Positions 35,735 through 47,315 of a stretch of 64,000 bases of DNA are shown one piece after another. The notes beneath the pieces were generated by a model that saw only the letters and a program-made list of their open reading frames with translations, searched no databases and was not told the DNA's origin. Source of the DNA: Rhodobiaceae bacterium (lineage in GTDB: Bacteria > Pseudomonadota > Alphaproteobacteria > Rhizobiales > NORP267). The position numbers and the translations under genes were made by a program. Location of the stretch: assembly GCA_020441905.1 (NCBI GenBank), contig JAGRLG010000054.1:1-64000 (forward strand). The letters are read 5' to 3'. Within the stretch, counting starts at the first letter, position 1, and the number at the start of each line of letters is the position of its first letter.

Positions 35735-36481
35735 ATGACCCCGCGCGCCCTGCTGTTCAACATCGTTTTCTATCTCAACCTGCTGGTGCTGCTGCTCGCG
35801 GGCTTGCCGTTGCTCGTCATGCCGCGCCGGGTCGCCATGAAGGGGCTTAAGCTGTGGGGCGGTTCGACCATGTTCTGGCAGCGTCTTATCGTCGGCACCG
35901 GCGTCGAGTTGCGCGGCCTCGACAACCTGCCCCCCGGCCCGGTGCTGATTGCCGCCAAGCACCAGTCGGCCTGGGAAACGGTGGCCCTGCATGCCTTTTT
36001 CGACGACCCGGCCATCGTGCTCAAAAAGGAACTGATGTGGATTCCGATCATGGGTTGGCTGAGCCGCAAATTCGCGCTCATTCCCGTCGACCGTTCGGCC
36101 AGCACCAGCGCCATGCGCGCCCTGCGCGCCCATGCCCGCCGGGCCCGCGACAATGGCCGCCAGATCATCATCTTTCCCGAAGGCACCAGGCGCCCGCCCG
36201 GCGCGCCGCCAGACTACAAGCCCGGCGTCGCCCTGCTTTACGGCGATCTGGACATCCCATGCGTGCCGCTGGCGCTCAATTCCGGCCTCTTCTGGCCACG
36301 CCGCAGGCCCGACCGCCATCCCGGCACCATCATCGTCGAGCTGCTGCCCGCCATTCCCGCCGGCCTTTCCCGCAAGGACTTCATGGCAAGACTGCAAGAC
36401 GATATCGAAACGGCGTCAGACAGGCTGATCGAGGAAGCCTTGAAATCGTCCCGCCCGCCGCCAGGGCAGAAGGCGCACTGA
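35735..36481 (+). CDS. plsC: 1-acyl-sn-glycerol-3-phosphate acyltransferase
   Basis: The 248-residue inner-membrane enzyme adds the second acyl chain in phosphatidic acid synthesis. The acyltransferase motif I appears as AAKHQSAWET (KHQSAWE in place of the usual NHxxxxD; this variant is regular in alphaproteobacterial PlsC). Motif III is IIFPEGTRRPPG and motif IV includes IPCVPLALNSG. An N-terminal hydrophobic helix anchors it (IVFYLNLLVLLLAGLPLLVM). It follows the YdcF gene by 28 bp. Confidence 0.92.
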   Translation: MTPRALLFNIVFYLNLLVLLLAGLPLLVMPRRVAMKGLKLWGGSTMFWQRLIVGTGVELRGLDNLPPGPVLIAAKHQSAWETVALHAFFDDPAIVLKKELMWIPIMGWLSRKFALIPVDRSASTSAMRALRAHARRARDNGRQIIIFPEGTRRPPGAPPDYKPGVALLYGDLDIPCVPLALNSGLFWPRRRPDRHPGTIIVELLPAIPAGLSRKDFMARLQDDIETASDRLIEEALKSSRPPPGQKAH

Positions 36482-36552
36482 CGGATGAACGCCGCGCCGC
36501 GGCTATTTACCATCACACCAGAAATCAGAACAAACCAGAAACATTTGTTTGA

Positions 36553-36597
36553 CCCGCTGGCCATCACGGCTTACGCTACGCCTTGATAGCCAGCGGG
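36553..36597 (+). promoter_or_regulatory. 45-nt leader hairpin overlapping the nrdJ ribosome site
   Basis: Arms CCCGCTGGC (36553-36561) and GCCAGCGGG (36589-36597) are perfectly paired, with inner ATCA/TGAT and GGC/GCC pairs. The downstream arm runs into GGGAGAG, the nrdJ ribosome-binding site, so folding would hide it. It lacks the B12-box layout of a cobalamin riboswitch. Function as translational control is inference. Confidence 0.5.
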
Positions 36598-36607
36598 AGA
36601 GCGGCGG

Positions 36608-38971
<2,364 letters not shown>

Positions 38972-39005
38972 CGCTCTGCTAACCAGCACCGGCTAGATTC
39001 GATTG

Positions 39006-39029
39006 CACTTGACGGTCTTGCGTCAAGTG
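39006..39029 (+). terminator. Hairpin after nrdJ
   Basis: CACTTGACG / CGTCAAGTG (9-bp perfect arms) with loop GTCTTG, followed by TTCTAGTTTTGTT. It is a probable terminator for nrdJ. It lies 17-40 bp before the next gene and contains TTGACG, so it could also be part of that gene's promoter or operator. Confidence 0.5.
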
Positions 39030-39045
39030 TTCTAGTTTTGTTCTC

Positions 39046-39435
39046 ATGTTGCAGGTTTGCATGCCAGTCCTTGACGAGCCGGTCGGCGCCTTGAGCGGCC
39101 ACATCACCCGAGGCGCCTTTCGCTATTGGCGCGGCCAGTCGGGCCGCCGCTATCTGCACACCGTCTATGCCTTGGAGGAATGGCCGGGCTATCACGAGGC
39201 CAATGTCATTTTCGTTCGTCCGGCAGCGGGCGGCGGCAGGAAGCCGCTGTGGATCGGCCGCATCGGCGGCACCAGCGCCGAAAGCCTGTCCGGCGGCCTG
39301 TTCGCGCGCATGGCCGAGGCCGGCGCCAGCGAGATCCATGTCCATCTGCTCGCAGGATCCGAAACCGCCCGCCGTGCCGTCGAGCGCGACCTCAAGGCCG
39401 CGGCCGGCCAGTTGCGCGCCCTGGCCCTGGTCTGA
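39046..39435 (+). CDS. Hypothetical protein, 129 residues
   Basis: I do not recognise this protein. It has no signal peptide or membrane segment. The middle contains GRRYLHTVYALEEWPGYHEANVIFVRP, then KPLWIGRIGG, which could be a small beta-rich domain, and a helical C-terminal half (ETARRAVERDLKAAAGQL). Codon use (third-position GC) matches its neighbours, supporting a real gene. The start could instead be the ATG at 39061. It converges on chaC with 3 bp between. Confidence 0.6.
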   Translation: MLQVCMPVLDEPVGALSGHITRGAFRYWRGQSGRRYLHTVYALEEWPGYHEANVIFVRPAAGGGRKPLWIGRIGGTSAESLSGGLFARMAEAGASEIHVHLLAGSETARRAVERDLKAAAGQLRALALV

Positions 39436-39438
39436 ACC

Positions 39439-39981
39439 TCACTCGCCCTCCGGCCGCGCGCCGATCCTGTTCGCCAGCGCGCCGAGCCGGTGATCGGCAA
39501 TGCCCATCTCTTCCAGGTGGCGCACGGTATTGAGGACATAATCGATATTGGCGCCGGAACGGCCTTCTCCCTGGAGCACCAGCCGCGCCTGAGTGTCGAG
39601 ATCCAGCGCGCCCGAATATTGCGGGTGGCGGCGATCGACGACATAGCAAAGGGCGCGCACCAGCCCGCCATCGCCAAGGCGCACCACCCGGCGCACCTCG
39701 CGGTAGGCCAGCGTCGTCTGTTCGCGCTCGCGCAGATACGCTATCACGCCTTCGGCTTGCGCCCCGGCGACGCGGAAACAGACGCCGCGGCAGGCGCCGC
39801 CGTGATCGAGTCCCAGCACCAGGCCGGGGCGTTGCGGCGTGCCGCGATGGACATGGGAATAGACGCACAAGGCGCGGTGGGCGCCATAGAGGGTCGCCTG
39901 CACCTGCCCTATATGGGGAAAGTCCGGCCGCCACATCAGCGAGCCGTAGCCGAACACCCACAAATCGCCCTGACTGCCCAT
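39439..39981 (-). CDS. chaC: Gamma-glutamylcyclotransferase (ChaC-like)
   Basis: The 180-residue protein shows WVFGYGSLMWRPDFP, the YGSL substrate-binding loop, then FRVAGAQAEGVIAYLREREQTTLAYREV, with the conserved glutamates of the catalytic region. ChaC enzymes cleave glutathione into 5-oxoproline and Cys-Gly. Ser-Gly-Ala-rich C-terminal sequence (GRSGANIDYVLNTVRHLEEMGI) is family-like. It is 54 bp downstream of the tyrC-like gene start on the same strand side, but separate from that operon. Confidence 0.9.
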   Translation of the reverse strand: MGSQGDLWVFGYGSLMWRPDFPHIGQVQATLYGAHRALCVYSHVHRGTPQRPGLVLGLDHGGACRGVCFRVAGAQAEGVIAYLREREQTTLAYREVRRVVRLGDGGLVRALCYVVDRRHPQYSGALDLDTQARLVLQGEGRSGANIDYVLNTVRHLEEMGIADHRLGALANRIGARPEGE

Positions 39982-40035
39982 GTCCGGCCCGATTGTCCAG
40001 TGCCTGAAACAGGGCGCGCCCCGGCGCGCCTGTCC

Positions 40036-40980
40036 TCAGGCCTCGCCGCCGCCCGCCGGTTCCTTGGTCACGCGGCGGCCGAAATCCGGCGCATCGACCT
40101 CCTGCCCGGCCTCGATGATGCCGCGCCGGATCTCCCTGGTATGGCTGAAAAGATCAAACAGCATCTTGCCGTCGCCCCAGCGGATGGCGCGCTGCAGCGC
40201 CGTCAGATCCTCGGTAAAGCGGCCCAGCATCTCCAGCACCGCTTCCTTGTTGTGCAGGAAGACGTCGCGCCACATCACCGGATCGGAGGCGGCGATGCGG
40301 GTGAAATCGCGAAAGCCGCCGGCGGAATATTTGATCACCTCGCTCTGGGTCACTTCGCCAAGATGCGCCGCCGTGCCGACGATATTGTAGGCGATCAGGT
40401 GCGGGATATGGCTGGTGATGGCCAGCACATGATCGTGATGCACCGCGTCCATGATCTCGACATTGGAGCCGCAGGCGCGCCAGAACGCGGCAAGCCTGGC
40501 CACCGCCGCTTCATCGGTGCCCCCGGCCGGGGTGAGAATGCACCAGCGGTTCTCGAACAGCTCGGCAAAGCCCGATTCGGGTCCCGAATTCTCGGTGCCG
40601 GCCACCGGGTGGCCGGGCACGAGGTGAACGCCGGGCGGGATATGCGGCGCGATATCGCGCAGCGGCGCGCCCTTGACCGAGCCGACATCGGTGACAATGG
40701 CCCCGGCTTTCAGATGGGGCCCGATCTGCGCCGCCACCTCGGCATTGGCGCCGACCGGAACGCACAGCACCACCAGATCGGCGTCTTCGACCGCCTCGGC
40801 GGCGCTGGGGTGAATGGAATCGACCAGGCCCAGCGCCACCGCCTTGTCGCGGGTTCCTTGCGAATGGGCGGTGCCGGCGATATGGCCGGCCAGCCCCTCG
40901 CGGCGCATCACATGGGACAGCGAGGATCCGATCAGGCCAAGGCCGATCAGCGCCACCCGGTCGAAGCCCGCGCCGCTCAT
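40036..40980 (-). CDS. tyrC: Prephenate/arogenate dehydrogenase family protein
   Basis: The 314-residue enzyme catalyses oxidative decarboxylation of prephenate or arogenate in tyrosine synthesis. [21 protein letters not shown] is the NAD(P) site, [16 protein letters not shown] and [15 protein letters not shown] follow, and [14 protein letters not shown] carries the catalytic His. The C-terminal dimer region includes [17 protein letters not shown]. It overlaps the hisC stop by 4 bp and so is coupled to hisC and the chorismate mutase gene. Confidence 0.93.
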   Translation of the reverse strand: MSGAGFDRVALIGLGLIGSSLSHVMRREGLAGHIAGTAHSQGTRDKAVALGLVDSIHPSAAEAVEDADLVVLCVPVGANAEVAAQIGPHLKAGAIVTDVGSVKGAPLRDIAPHIPPGVHLVPGHPVAGTENSGPESGFAELFENRWCILTPAGGTDEAAVARLAAFWRACGSNVEIMDAVHHDHVLAITSHIPHLIAYNIVGTAAHLGEVTQSEVIKYSAGGFRDFTRIAASDPVMWRDVFLHNKEAVLEMLGRFTEDLTALQRAIRWGDGKMLFDLFSHTREIRRGIIEAGQEVDAPDFGRRVTKEPAGGGEA

Positions 40981-42098
40981 CGCCGCCCCGCCTCGCGCCC
41001 GCCGAGAAACTCGCCCAGCGCCGCGATCACCAGTTCATTGGCCTCGGCGCTGCCGATGCTCATGCGCAGCGCATTGTCGAAGCCGTAGGCCGCGACGCGG
41101 CGCAGCACCAGGCCGCGGGAACGCAGGAAGGCGTCGGCTTGAGCCGCGCTAAGTCCCGGCACATCGGGGAAATGGACGAGCAGGAAATTGGCGACCGACG
41201 GCGTGACCTTGAGGCCGAGCCCCGTGAAGGCCGCCTCTAGGCGCGCCATCCATGTTTCATTATGCGCAACCGCCGCATCGACATGGGCCTGGTCGCCCAG
41301 CGCCGCCACCCCGGCGGCGATGGCCGGTCCGGAAATGTTGAACGGTCCGCGAATGCGGTTGAGCACATCGGCGACATGGGCCGGGCAATAGGCCCAGCCG
41401 AGGCGAAGATTGGCGAGGCCGTAGATCTTCGAGAAGGTCCGCGTCATCACCACGTTCTCGCTTGTCGCCACCAGCTCAATGCCGGCCTCGTAGTCGTTGC
41501 GCCGAACATATTCCGCATAGGCGCCGTCGAGCACCAGCAGCACGCCCGGCGGCAGCCCGGCATGCAGGCGGCGGATCTCGTCGATCGGCAGATAGGTCCC
41601 CGTTGGATTGTTGGGATTGGCGAGATAGACGACCCGGGTGCGCGGCGAAACGCAAGCCAGCAGGGCGTCGACATCGGCCCGCGCGTCTTTTTCCTCCGCC
41701 ACCACCGGCGTCGCCCCGCAACCGAGAATGGCGATGCGGTAGACCAGAAAGCCGTGGCGCGAATAGATCGCCTCGTCGCCGGGGCCAAGATAGGCCCAGG
41801 CGATCAGGTTGAGCACCTCGTCGGACCCGGCGCCGCAGACAATACGGTCCGGATTGAGACCGAAATGGGCGCCGATGGCCTTGCGCAGCGCGCTTGCCGA
41901 GCCATCGGGATAGATCGCCAGGCGGCTCGCATTGTCGCGATAGGCGGCAATCGCCGCCGGGCTGGCGCCGAGCGGCGTCTCATTGGAGGCGAGCTTGAAC
42001 ACCCGGCCCGTAAGGCCGGCGCCGTCGTCGCCGGGGACATAGGGCGAGATGTCCATTATGCCCGGTTTTGGCGCCGGGCGCCCCGCCACTGCACTCAT
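40977..42098 (-). CDS. hisC: Histidinol-phosphate / aromatic aminotransferase
   Basis: The 373-residue fold-type I PLP enzyme has [15 protein letters not shown] at the N-terminus, [36 protein letters not shown], and the PLP lysine in [19 protein letters not shown]. The sequence is HisC-like; because the gene lies between chorismate mutase and prephenate dehydrogenase genes, it may transaminate prephenate or phenylpyruvate as well as imidazole acetol phosphate. The frame opens farther upstream, but the ATG at 42098 overlaps the chorismate mutase stop by 4 bp. Confidence 0.92.
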   Translation of the reverse strand: MSAVAGRPAPKPGIMDISPYVPGDDGAGLTGRVFKLASNETPLGASPAAIAAYRDNASRLAIYPDGSASALRKAIGAHFGLNPDRIVCGAGSDEVLNLIAWAYLGPGDEAIYSRHGFLVYRIAILGCGATPVVAEEKDARADVDALLACVSPRTRVVYLANPNNPTGTYLPIDEIRRLHAGLPPGVLLVLDGAYAEYVRRNDYEAGIELVATSENVVMTRTFSKIYGLANLRLGWAYCPAHVADVLNRIRGPFNISGPAIAAGVAALGDQAHVDAAVAHNETWMARLEAAFTGLGLKVTPSVANFLLVHFPDVPGLSAAQADAFLRSRGLVLRRVAAYGFDNALRMSIGSAEANELVIAALGEFLGGREAGRR

Positions 42099-43006
42099 TT
42101 CTCGTCCGCCTTGTTGCCGGAATTGAGATCGAAAGGCACCGGATAGCCGCCGATCCAGCGCAGCCCGGCATCGGCTTCCTCGATCAGTGCCGCCGCCAGA
42201 TGGCCCCTGATCTCGACCAGCGCCATGCCGGCGCCGCCGGCATCCTCGGCCATGTCGGTCAGCCGCATCGACAACCCGCCCAGTTGGGCGCCGACAAAGG
42301 CCAATTCGATCTCCTTCTTGGCACTTGTCGGGTCGCGCACCGAATCCACCGGCACGACCACCAGCGTCATGTCCTCGCCCGAAGGCTCCACCGGCGCGCG
42401 CGACAGCATGAAGGCCGAGCGCTGGGCCACCGCGCCGCGATCGGCACCCAGCAGAAAGGGAAAGCGCGCCACCACCCGCGCCGGACCCTCGCCGCGCTGC
42501 GCCAGGGTCAGCCACCACGGCGCCGGCCGGTTGGCGCGCCGCTTGCCGCTTTCATCCATCACCACCCCGACCGCGGTTTCGTCGCCGGCGATGGTATCGA
42601 TCACCGCCGCCGCGTTGTCGAGCAAAGACACCGGCGTTGTCACCGAAAAATAATGGCGCGCATATTCGCGCAAGACCGCCGCCTCGCCGCCGCTCAGCAC
42701 GACCCGGAACGGCGCCTGCAACTGGGTGAAACTGCCGATGATCTCGCGCCAGATCCGTTCCACCGAAACGATGGGAAAGGCGCCGTGGTGGCGCGCCGCC
42801 AGGGCGCGCAGCATCTGCGCCTCGCGCGCCGGGCGCAGCGCCGTGGTGCCGCGCGCGCCGCCAACGCCCTTGGCATCCTGCAAGGCCGCGATCAGCTCGC
42901 CGCGCTTCATCAGCAATTCGTGCATCGACGCGTCAATGGCGTCGATCTCACGACGGATCTGCTCGATACCGATGCCTCGCCTTGTCATGATTTTGCCCGT
43001 TACCAT
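42095..43006 (-). CDS. Chorismate mutase fused to a second domain
   Basis: The 303-residue protein begins with an AroQ-type chorismate mutase domain (about residues 12-95): [46 protein letters not shown] and [19 protein letters not shown]. The remaining 200 residues ([41 protein letters not shown]) do not show the active-site pattern of a functional prephenate dehydratase and are not a standard ACT domain, although its position suggests a degenerate relative. It opens a three-gene translationally coupled aromatic operon with hisC and tyrC. A downstream ATG at 42988 is an alternative start. Confidence 0.85.
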   Translation of the reverse strand: MVTGKIMTRRGIGIEQIRREIDAIDASMHELLMKRGELIAALQDAKGVGGARGTTALRPAREAQMLRALAARHHGAFPIVSVERIWREIIGSFTQLQAPFRVVLSGGEAAVLREYARHYFSVTTPVSLLDNAAAVIDTIAGDETAVGVVMDESGKRRANRPAPWWLTLAQRGEGPARVVARFPFLLGADRGAVAQRSAFMLSRAPVEPSGEDMTLVVVPVDSVRDPTSAKKEIELAFVGAQLGGLSMRLTDMAEDAGGAGMALVEIRGHLAAALIEEADAGLRWIGGYPVPFDLNSGNKADEK

Positions 43007-43350
43007 CCGCTGTCCCGCCCGCGCCGCGGCGGGGTGGAAAATGCCGGCTATTCATACGGGCGCGAAGTCGCAAAATCAAAGAAAACATTGACATTGCTTG
43101 GCTCTGATACCTAGCTAGGGCCGCGCTGCGGACAACCGCGGCGCTGGTTTGCAGCCAGATGCGCGCCGGCCCCCGGCAGCGCCGCCCGGCGTAATCCGAT
43201 CAGATCATTCGCGCCCGCCGCACCACCGCGCCGGGCGTCTTGAATTCGAAAGCGCCGGCACGGCGTGCAAGCGGGAGCGAAAGCGTGTCCAGCCCGAAAC
43301 GCGCAGTCAGGTCCGGGGCCGGCAGCAGGAACAAGAAGAGCAGCCGACGG
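43007..43350. other. Divergent intergenic region, chorismate mutase / metX
   Basis: The 344-bp gap holds an AT-rich promoter-like patch at 43065-43100 (AAAATCAAAGAAAACATTG, TTGACATTGCTTGG). A GC-rich hairpin (CCGCGCTGCGG region, 43123-43150) follows on the metX side. Some of it may encode an N-terminal metX extension, since the frame is open from 43240. I looked for a SAM-type riboswitch and could not support one. Confidence 0.55.
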
Positions 43351-44568
43351 ATGGCCACCGCGCAGCAAAACACCAGTCCAAAGAGCGAAATCGCCCAGTT
43401 CGGCGCCGACCAGCCGCTGCGCCTGGACAGCGGCCATTCCCTGAGCCCGCTCACCATTGCCTACCAGACCTACGGCACGCTCGACGACCGCCGCGCCAAT
43501 GCCGTTCTGGTCTGTCATGCCCTGACCGGCGACCAGCACGCCGCCAACACCCACCCCGTTACCGGCAAGCCGGGCTGGTGGGAGCTCATGATCGGCCCCG
43601 GCAAGCCGATCGACACGAATCGCTATTTCGTCATCTGCGCCAATGTCGTCGGCGGCTGCATGGGCACCACCGGCCCCGGCTCGATCAATCCGGCCACCGG
43701 CAAGGCCTATGCCCTCGACCTGCCGGTGATCACCATCCGCGACATGGTGCGCGCCCAGGCCATGCTGCTCGACCATCTTGCCATCCCCGACCTGTTCTGC
43801 GTCATCGGCGGCTCCATGGGCGGCATGCAGGTGCTGCAATGGGCGGCGAGCTATCCCGAACGCGTCTTTTCCGCCATTCCGATCGCCACCGCGGCCCGCC
43901 ACACCTCGCAGAACATCGCCTTTCACGAGGTCGGGCGCCAGGCGGTAATGGCCGATCCGGACTGGTGCGGCGGCAACTATATCGAACAAGGCAAGAGCCC
44001 GCGAAAGGGCCTCGCCGTCGCCCGCATGGCGGCCCACATCACCTATCTGTCGGAGGAGGCGCTGAGCCGCAAATTCGGCCGCAACCTTCAGGACCGCGAC
44101 AGCCTGACCTTCGGCTTTGACGCCGATTTCCAGGTCGAGAGCTATCTGCGCCATCAGGGCATGACCTTTGTCGACCGCTTCGACGCCAATTCCTATCTCT
44201 ACATGACGCGGGCCATGGACTATTTCGACCTCGCGGCCGATTACGGCGGCTCGCTGGCCAGCGCCTTCACCGGCACCAGAACCAGGTTCTGCATCATTTC
44301 CTTTACCAGCGACTGGCTGTTCCCGACCGGCGGCAACCGTCAGGTCGTCCATGCCCTCAACGCCTCGGGCGCCAGCGTCAGCTTTGTCGAGATCGAGAGC
44401 GAAAAGGGCCACGACACCTTTCTTCTCGACGAACCGGAACTGCACGCCACCATCCGCGGCTTCCTCAAGGCCGGAGAGCGCGTGCGCGGACTCCAGGCCG
44501 GAGCGCATGCCAAAGAGCGGGCCAAAGAGCGGGCCAAAGAGCGCGATAGCCGGGGAGGCCAGCCGTGA
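43351..44568 (+). CDS. metX: Homoserine O-acetyltransferase
   Basis: The 405-residue alpha/beta-hydrolase-fold enzyme activates homoserine for methionine synthesis. [11 protein letters not shown] and [28 protein letters not shown] are the family blocks. The nucleophile Ser is in [13 protein letters not shown], the Asp in TSDWLFPT and the His in EKGHDTFLL. The ATG at 43351 starts near family length, though the frame is open from 43240. A three-copy KERA repeat forms the C-terminus. metW overlaps the stop by 4 bp; the metXW pair is standard in Alphaproteobacteria. Confidence 0.93.
   Translation: MATAQQNTSPKSEIAQFGADQPLRLDSGHSLSPLTIAYQTYGTLDDRRANAVLVCHALTGDQHAANTHPVTGKPGWWELMIGPGKPIDTNRYFVICANVVGGCMGTTGPGSINPATGKAYALDLPVITIRDMVRAQAMLLDHLAIPDLFCVIGGSMGGMQVLQWAASYPERVFSAIPIATAARHTSQNIAFHEVGRQAVMADPDWCGGNYIEQGKSPRKGLAVARMAAHITYLSEEALSRKFGRNLQDRDSLTFGFDADFQVESYLRHQGMTFVDRFDANSYLYMTRAMDYFDLAADYGGSLASAFTGTRTRFCIISFTSDWLFPTGGNRQVVHALNASGASVSFVEIESEKGHDTFLLDEPELHATIRGFLKAGERVRGLQAGAHAKERAKERAKERDSRGGQP
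44509..44544. repeat. 12-bp tandem repeat, 3 copies, at metX C-terminus
   Basis: The unit GCCAAAGAGCGG is repeated three times in frame and encodes AKER units just before the metX stop, outside the conserved hydrolase fold. Copies are nearly identical. Confidence 0.9.
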
Positions 44569-45200
44569 CCGAAGCGGAACGCCAGGCCCGCGCCGATTTC
44601 GAGCTCATCAAGGAACTGGTGAGCGAGGATACCAGGGTGCTCGACATCGGTTGCGGCGACGGCGAATTGCTGTCGCTGCTGGTTGACCAGCGCAATGTCG
44701 ACGGCCGCGGCATCGAACTCAGCCAGGCCGGCGTCAACCGCTGCGTCGCCAACGGCCTCGCCGTCATCCAGGGCGATGCCGACAGCGATCTGGTCGACTA
44801 CCCCGACGCCGCCTTCGACTATGTCATTTTGAGCCAGACCATTCAGGCCACGCACCGCCCCCGCACGGTGCTTACGCACCTGCTCAGGATCGGCAAGCGG
44901 GCCATTGTGTCGTTTCCCAATTTCGGCCATTGGCGCGTGCGCCTGCAACTCTCGCTGTTCGGCCGCATGCCGATCTCCAGCCACTTGCCCTATACCTGGT
45001 ACGACACGCCGAATATCCATTTTTGCACCATCCGCGATTTCACCGACCTGTGCCACGATATGAATGTGGCCATCGAGTGCACCACGGTATTCAGCGGCGG
45101 CGGCAGGCGCATGCCGGACACGGCGCCGCTGTGGCTGCGCAATCTGTTCGGCCAGCAGGCAGTCTTTCTGCTGTCGCGCAAGGATGGCGGGCTGGACTAG
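44565..45200 (+). CDS. metW: Methionine biosynthesis protein MetW
   Basis: The 211-residue protein has a class I methyltransferase-like fold: [19 protein letters not shown] is the SAM motif, then [23 protein letters not shown] and [14 protein letters not shown]. MetW works with MetX and is needed for efficient homoserine acetylation in several bacteria; its own catalytic activity is unsettled. The C-terminal [12 protein letters not shown] is conserved. Its 3' end overlaps the opposing methyltransferase gene by 4 bp. Confidence 0.95.
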   Translation: MTEAERQARADFELIKELVSEDTRVLDIGCGDGELLSLLVDQRNVDGRGIELSQAGVNRCVANGLAVIQGDADSDLVDYPDAAFDYVILSQTIQATHRPRTVLTHLLRIGKRAIVSFPNFGHWRVRLQLSLFGRMPISSHLPYTWYDTPNIHFCTIRDFTDLCHDMNVAIECTTVFSGGGRRMPDTAPLWLRNLFGQQAVFLLSRKDGGLD

Positions 45201-45946
45201 CCGTTGCTGGCGCGGCTGGCGCCCGTTGCCGGTGGCGACAATGCCGGGCGCAGCCGCGCCCCCAGCCGCCGCGCCGGCGCCAGCTTGATCGGCGCCAGCA
45301 CGCGCTTGCTGGCCTCGGCGACCAGGACCCCTTCGAAACCGGGCATGGCGAGGCGGCCGAAACGCTCCAAAGCCGCGGCATAGCGGATCAGCACCCGGCG
45401 GCGCAGCGGCGGCATGGCAAGGGCGCTGGCCCAGCCCTCGGGCTGAAACATGGCGTCGGAAAACAGCTTGACCAGTTGCCCGCGGCTGAAGGGCCGGCCA
45501 TAGCCGAAAGGCGTCGTGTCGAGGCGCGCCCACATGCCGCGCCGGTTCGGCACCACGACGATCAGCTTGCCGCCCGGCTCCAGCACCCGCCACGCCTCGC
45601 GCAAGAGGTGATGGGGCGCTTCCGACATTTCCAGCATATGGACCATCAGCAGCCGGTCCACCGAGGCGTCGGGCAGCGGCAGGTCGAATTCCTCGACCAG
45701 CGCCGAGCGGAACGGACCCTTGGCGGGCCATGGCACCACCCCCTGCGCCGCCGGCATCAGCGCCAGCGCCCGCTGTGCCTCGGCGGCATAGACATCGAGA
45801 TAGGGCGCCGCATAGCCCAGCCCGACGACGCACATGCCCGAGGTCACCGGCCAGAAGGAGCGCACCCTTTGCCCGATCAGCCGCCGCGCCACGGTGCCCA
45901 GGGGATCGTGGTAGAAGTCGCGAAGCTCGACGATGTCGAGATACAT
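45197..45946 (-). CDS. SAM-dependent methyltransferase domain protein
   Basis: The 249-residue protein has ELRDFYHDPLGTVARRLIGQRV at the start, then a methyltransferase type 11 core: VVGLGYAAPYLDVYAAEAQRAL (motif I position), LVEEFDLPLPDASVDRLLMVHMLEMSEAP, and EAWRVLEPGGKLIVVVPNRRGMWAR. Motif I lacks a complete GxGxG, having GLGYA. Proteins with this layout are usually beside gloB in alphaproteobacteria, exactly as here. Substrate unknown. It starts 125 bp from the divergent gloB. Confidence 0.85.
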   Translation of the reverse strand: MYLDIVELRDFYHDPLGTVARRLIGQRVRSFWPVTSGMCVVGLGYAAPYLDVYAAEAQRALALMPAAQGVVPWPAKGPFRSALVEEFDLPLPDASVDRLLMVHMLEMSEAPHHLLREAWRVLEPGGKLIVVVPNRRGMWARLDTTPFGYGRPFSRGQLVKLFSDAMFQPEGWASALAMPPLRRRVLIRYAAALERFGRLAMPGFEGVLVAEASKRVLAPIKLAPARRLGARLRPALSPPATGASRASNG

Positions 45947-46071
45947 GGCACCCTCTCGCCGCCCTGCCGCCGGAAAGGCGGCTGGCCATTTTGCCGCCGC
46001 GGTGGTGAATGATACCTTCACCTTCCCGATTTTGAAAAAATTCCCGAACCGCAAGGAACCAAGGGCAGATA

Positions 46072-46836
46072 ATGACCGCACTCCAGATCCGGCAGTTCAT
46101 GTGCCTGAACGACAATTTCGGCGTCCTCGTACACGACCCCGAAAGCGGCGCCACCGCTTCCATCGATGCCCCGGAAGCCGGCCCCATCGAGGCCGCGCTG
46201 GCCGAGGCCGGCTGGACGCTGAGCCATATTCTCAACACCCACCACCACGGCGACCACACCGGCGCCAATCTGGAACTGAAGGCCAGGACCGGCTGCACGA
46301 TCGCCGGACCGGCGGCCTCGAAGATCCCCGGCATCGATATCGAGCTTGCCGATGGCGACACCTTTGACCTTGGCGGTCACGCGGCCCGTGTCATCGCCAC
46401 GCCGGGCCATACCCTGGACGCGATCTCCTACTGGTTCGAAAGCGACGAAACGCTCTTTACCGGCGACACCCTGTTCGCGCTCGGCTGCGGGCGCATCTTC
46501 GAAGGCACGCCGCCGCAAATGTGGGCCTCGCTGCGAAAGCTGATGGCGCTGCCGCCGCAGACCGCGGTCTATTGCGGCCATGAATACAGCGAGGCCAATT
46601 CCAGATTTGCCCTCACCATCGAGCCGGGCAATGCCCTGCTGGTCGAGCGCGCCGAGGAGATCGTCGCCCTGCGCGCCCGCGGCAAGCCGACCCTGCCCAC
46701 CACCATCGGCGACGAGCTCGACACCAACCCCTTCCTGCGCGCGGGCAACCCCGAAACCCAGGCGCAGATCGGCATGGCGGGCGCCGACCCGGCGCGGGTC
46801 TTCGCCGAAATCCGCAAGCGCAAGGACAACTTCTAA
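46072..46836 (+). CDS. gloB: Hydroxyacylglutathione hydrolase (glyoxalase II)
   Basis: The 254-residue metallo-beta-lactamase-fold enzyme hydrolyses S-D-lactoylglutathione, completing methylglyoxal detoxification. The metal site is ILNTHHHGDHTGANLE, with further ligands in TPGHTLDAISY, FTGDTLFALGCGR and YCGHEYSEANSRFA. The C-terminal substrate domain ends FAEIRKRKDNF. AAGGG precedes the ATG. The cupin gene follows 18 bp later. Confidence 0.96.
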   Translation: MTALQIRQFMCLNDNFGVLVHDPESGATASIDAPEAGPIEAALAEAGWTLSHILNTHHHGDHTGANLELKARTGCTIAGPAASKIPGIDIELADGDTFDLGGHAARVIATPGHTLDAISYWFESDETLFTGDTLFALGCGRIFEGTPPQMWASLRKLMALPPQTAVYCGHEYSEANSRFALTIEPGNALLVERAEEIVALRARGKPTLPTTIGDELDTNPFLRAGNPETQAQIGMAGADPARVFAEIRKRKDNF

Positions 46837-46854
46837 AAAAAGGGATTGGCGGAT

Positions 46855-47301
46855 ATGGCGGCGGACAAGAACCTTGACGCCAACGAGGTCATCAAGCTGT
46901 TGGGACTCCAGCCCCACCCCGAAGGCGGCCACTACCGCGAAACCTTCCGCGACCCGCTGACGCTGGACCGCCGCGCCGCCTCCACCGCCATCTATTTCCT
47001 GCTCCGCGAGGGCGAGATCTCGGCCTGGCACCGCGTCGATGCCGCCGAGCTGTGGCACTGGCATGCCGGCGCGCCGTTGCGGCTGCTTGTGGCCGAAAAT
47101 GGCGGGCCGGCCCGGACCCATTTGCTCGGCTGTGACCTGAAGGCCGGCGAGCGCCCGCAAGGCATCGTGCCGGCCCGGGCCTGGCAAAGCGCCAGCAGCT
47201 GCGGCGCCTGGTCATTGGCGGGTTGCACCGTGGCGCCGGGATTTGAGTTCTCCGCGTTCGAAATGGCGCCGGCGGGATGGCAGCCGGAAAGCCCCGGCTA
47301 G
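46855..47301 (+). CDS. Cupin domain protein (DUF985)
   Basis: The 148-residue protein is a single cupin barrel of the DUF985 type: LGLQPHPEGGHYRETFRD, STAIYFLLREGEISAWHRVDAAELWHWHAG, and LVPARAWQSASSCGAWSLAGCTVAPGFEFSAFE-like ending (IVPARAWQS, VAPGFEF). Cupin metal-ligand histidines are probable in WHRVD and WHWHAG. The reaction is unknown. It directly follows gloB and may be co-expressed with it. A TTG 9 bp upstream in frame is the alternative start. Confidence 0.9.
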   Translation: MAADKNLDANEVIKLLGLQPHPEGGHYRETFRDPLTLDRRAASTAIYFLLREGEISAWHRVDAAELWHWHAGAPLRLLVAENGGPARTHLLGCDLKAGERPQGIVPARAWQSASSCGAWSLAGCTVAPGFEFSAFEMAPAGWQPESPG

Positions 47302-47315
47302 GCGCCGCCAGCCTT

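Noticed and set aside
36482-36607. Cobalamin riboswitch upstream of nrdJ
   Set aside because: Only about 125 bp is available and there is no B12 box with its surrounding helices; the hairpin present is reported as an unclassified element.
43100-43350. Possible SAM-II or SAH riboswitch before metX
   Set aside because: The region has TTTGCAGCCA and a GC-rich hairpin, but not the required downstream GCTAAA-type pairing of SAM-II nor the GAGGAGCGCTGC core of an SAH switch.
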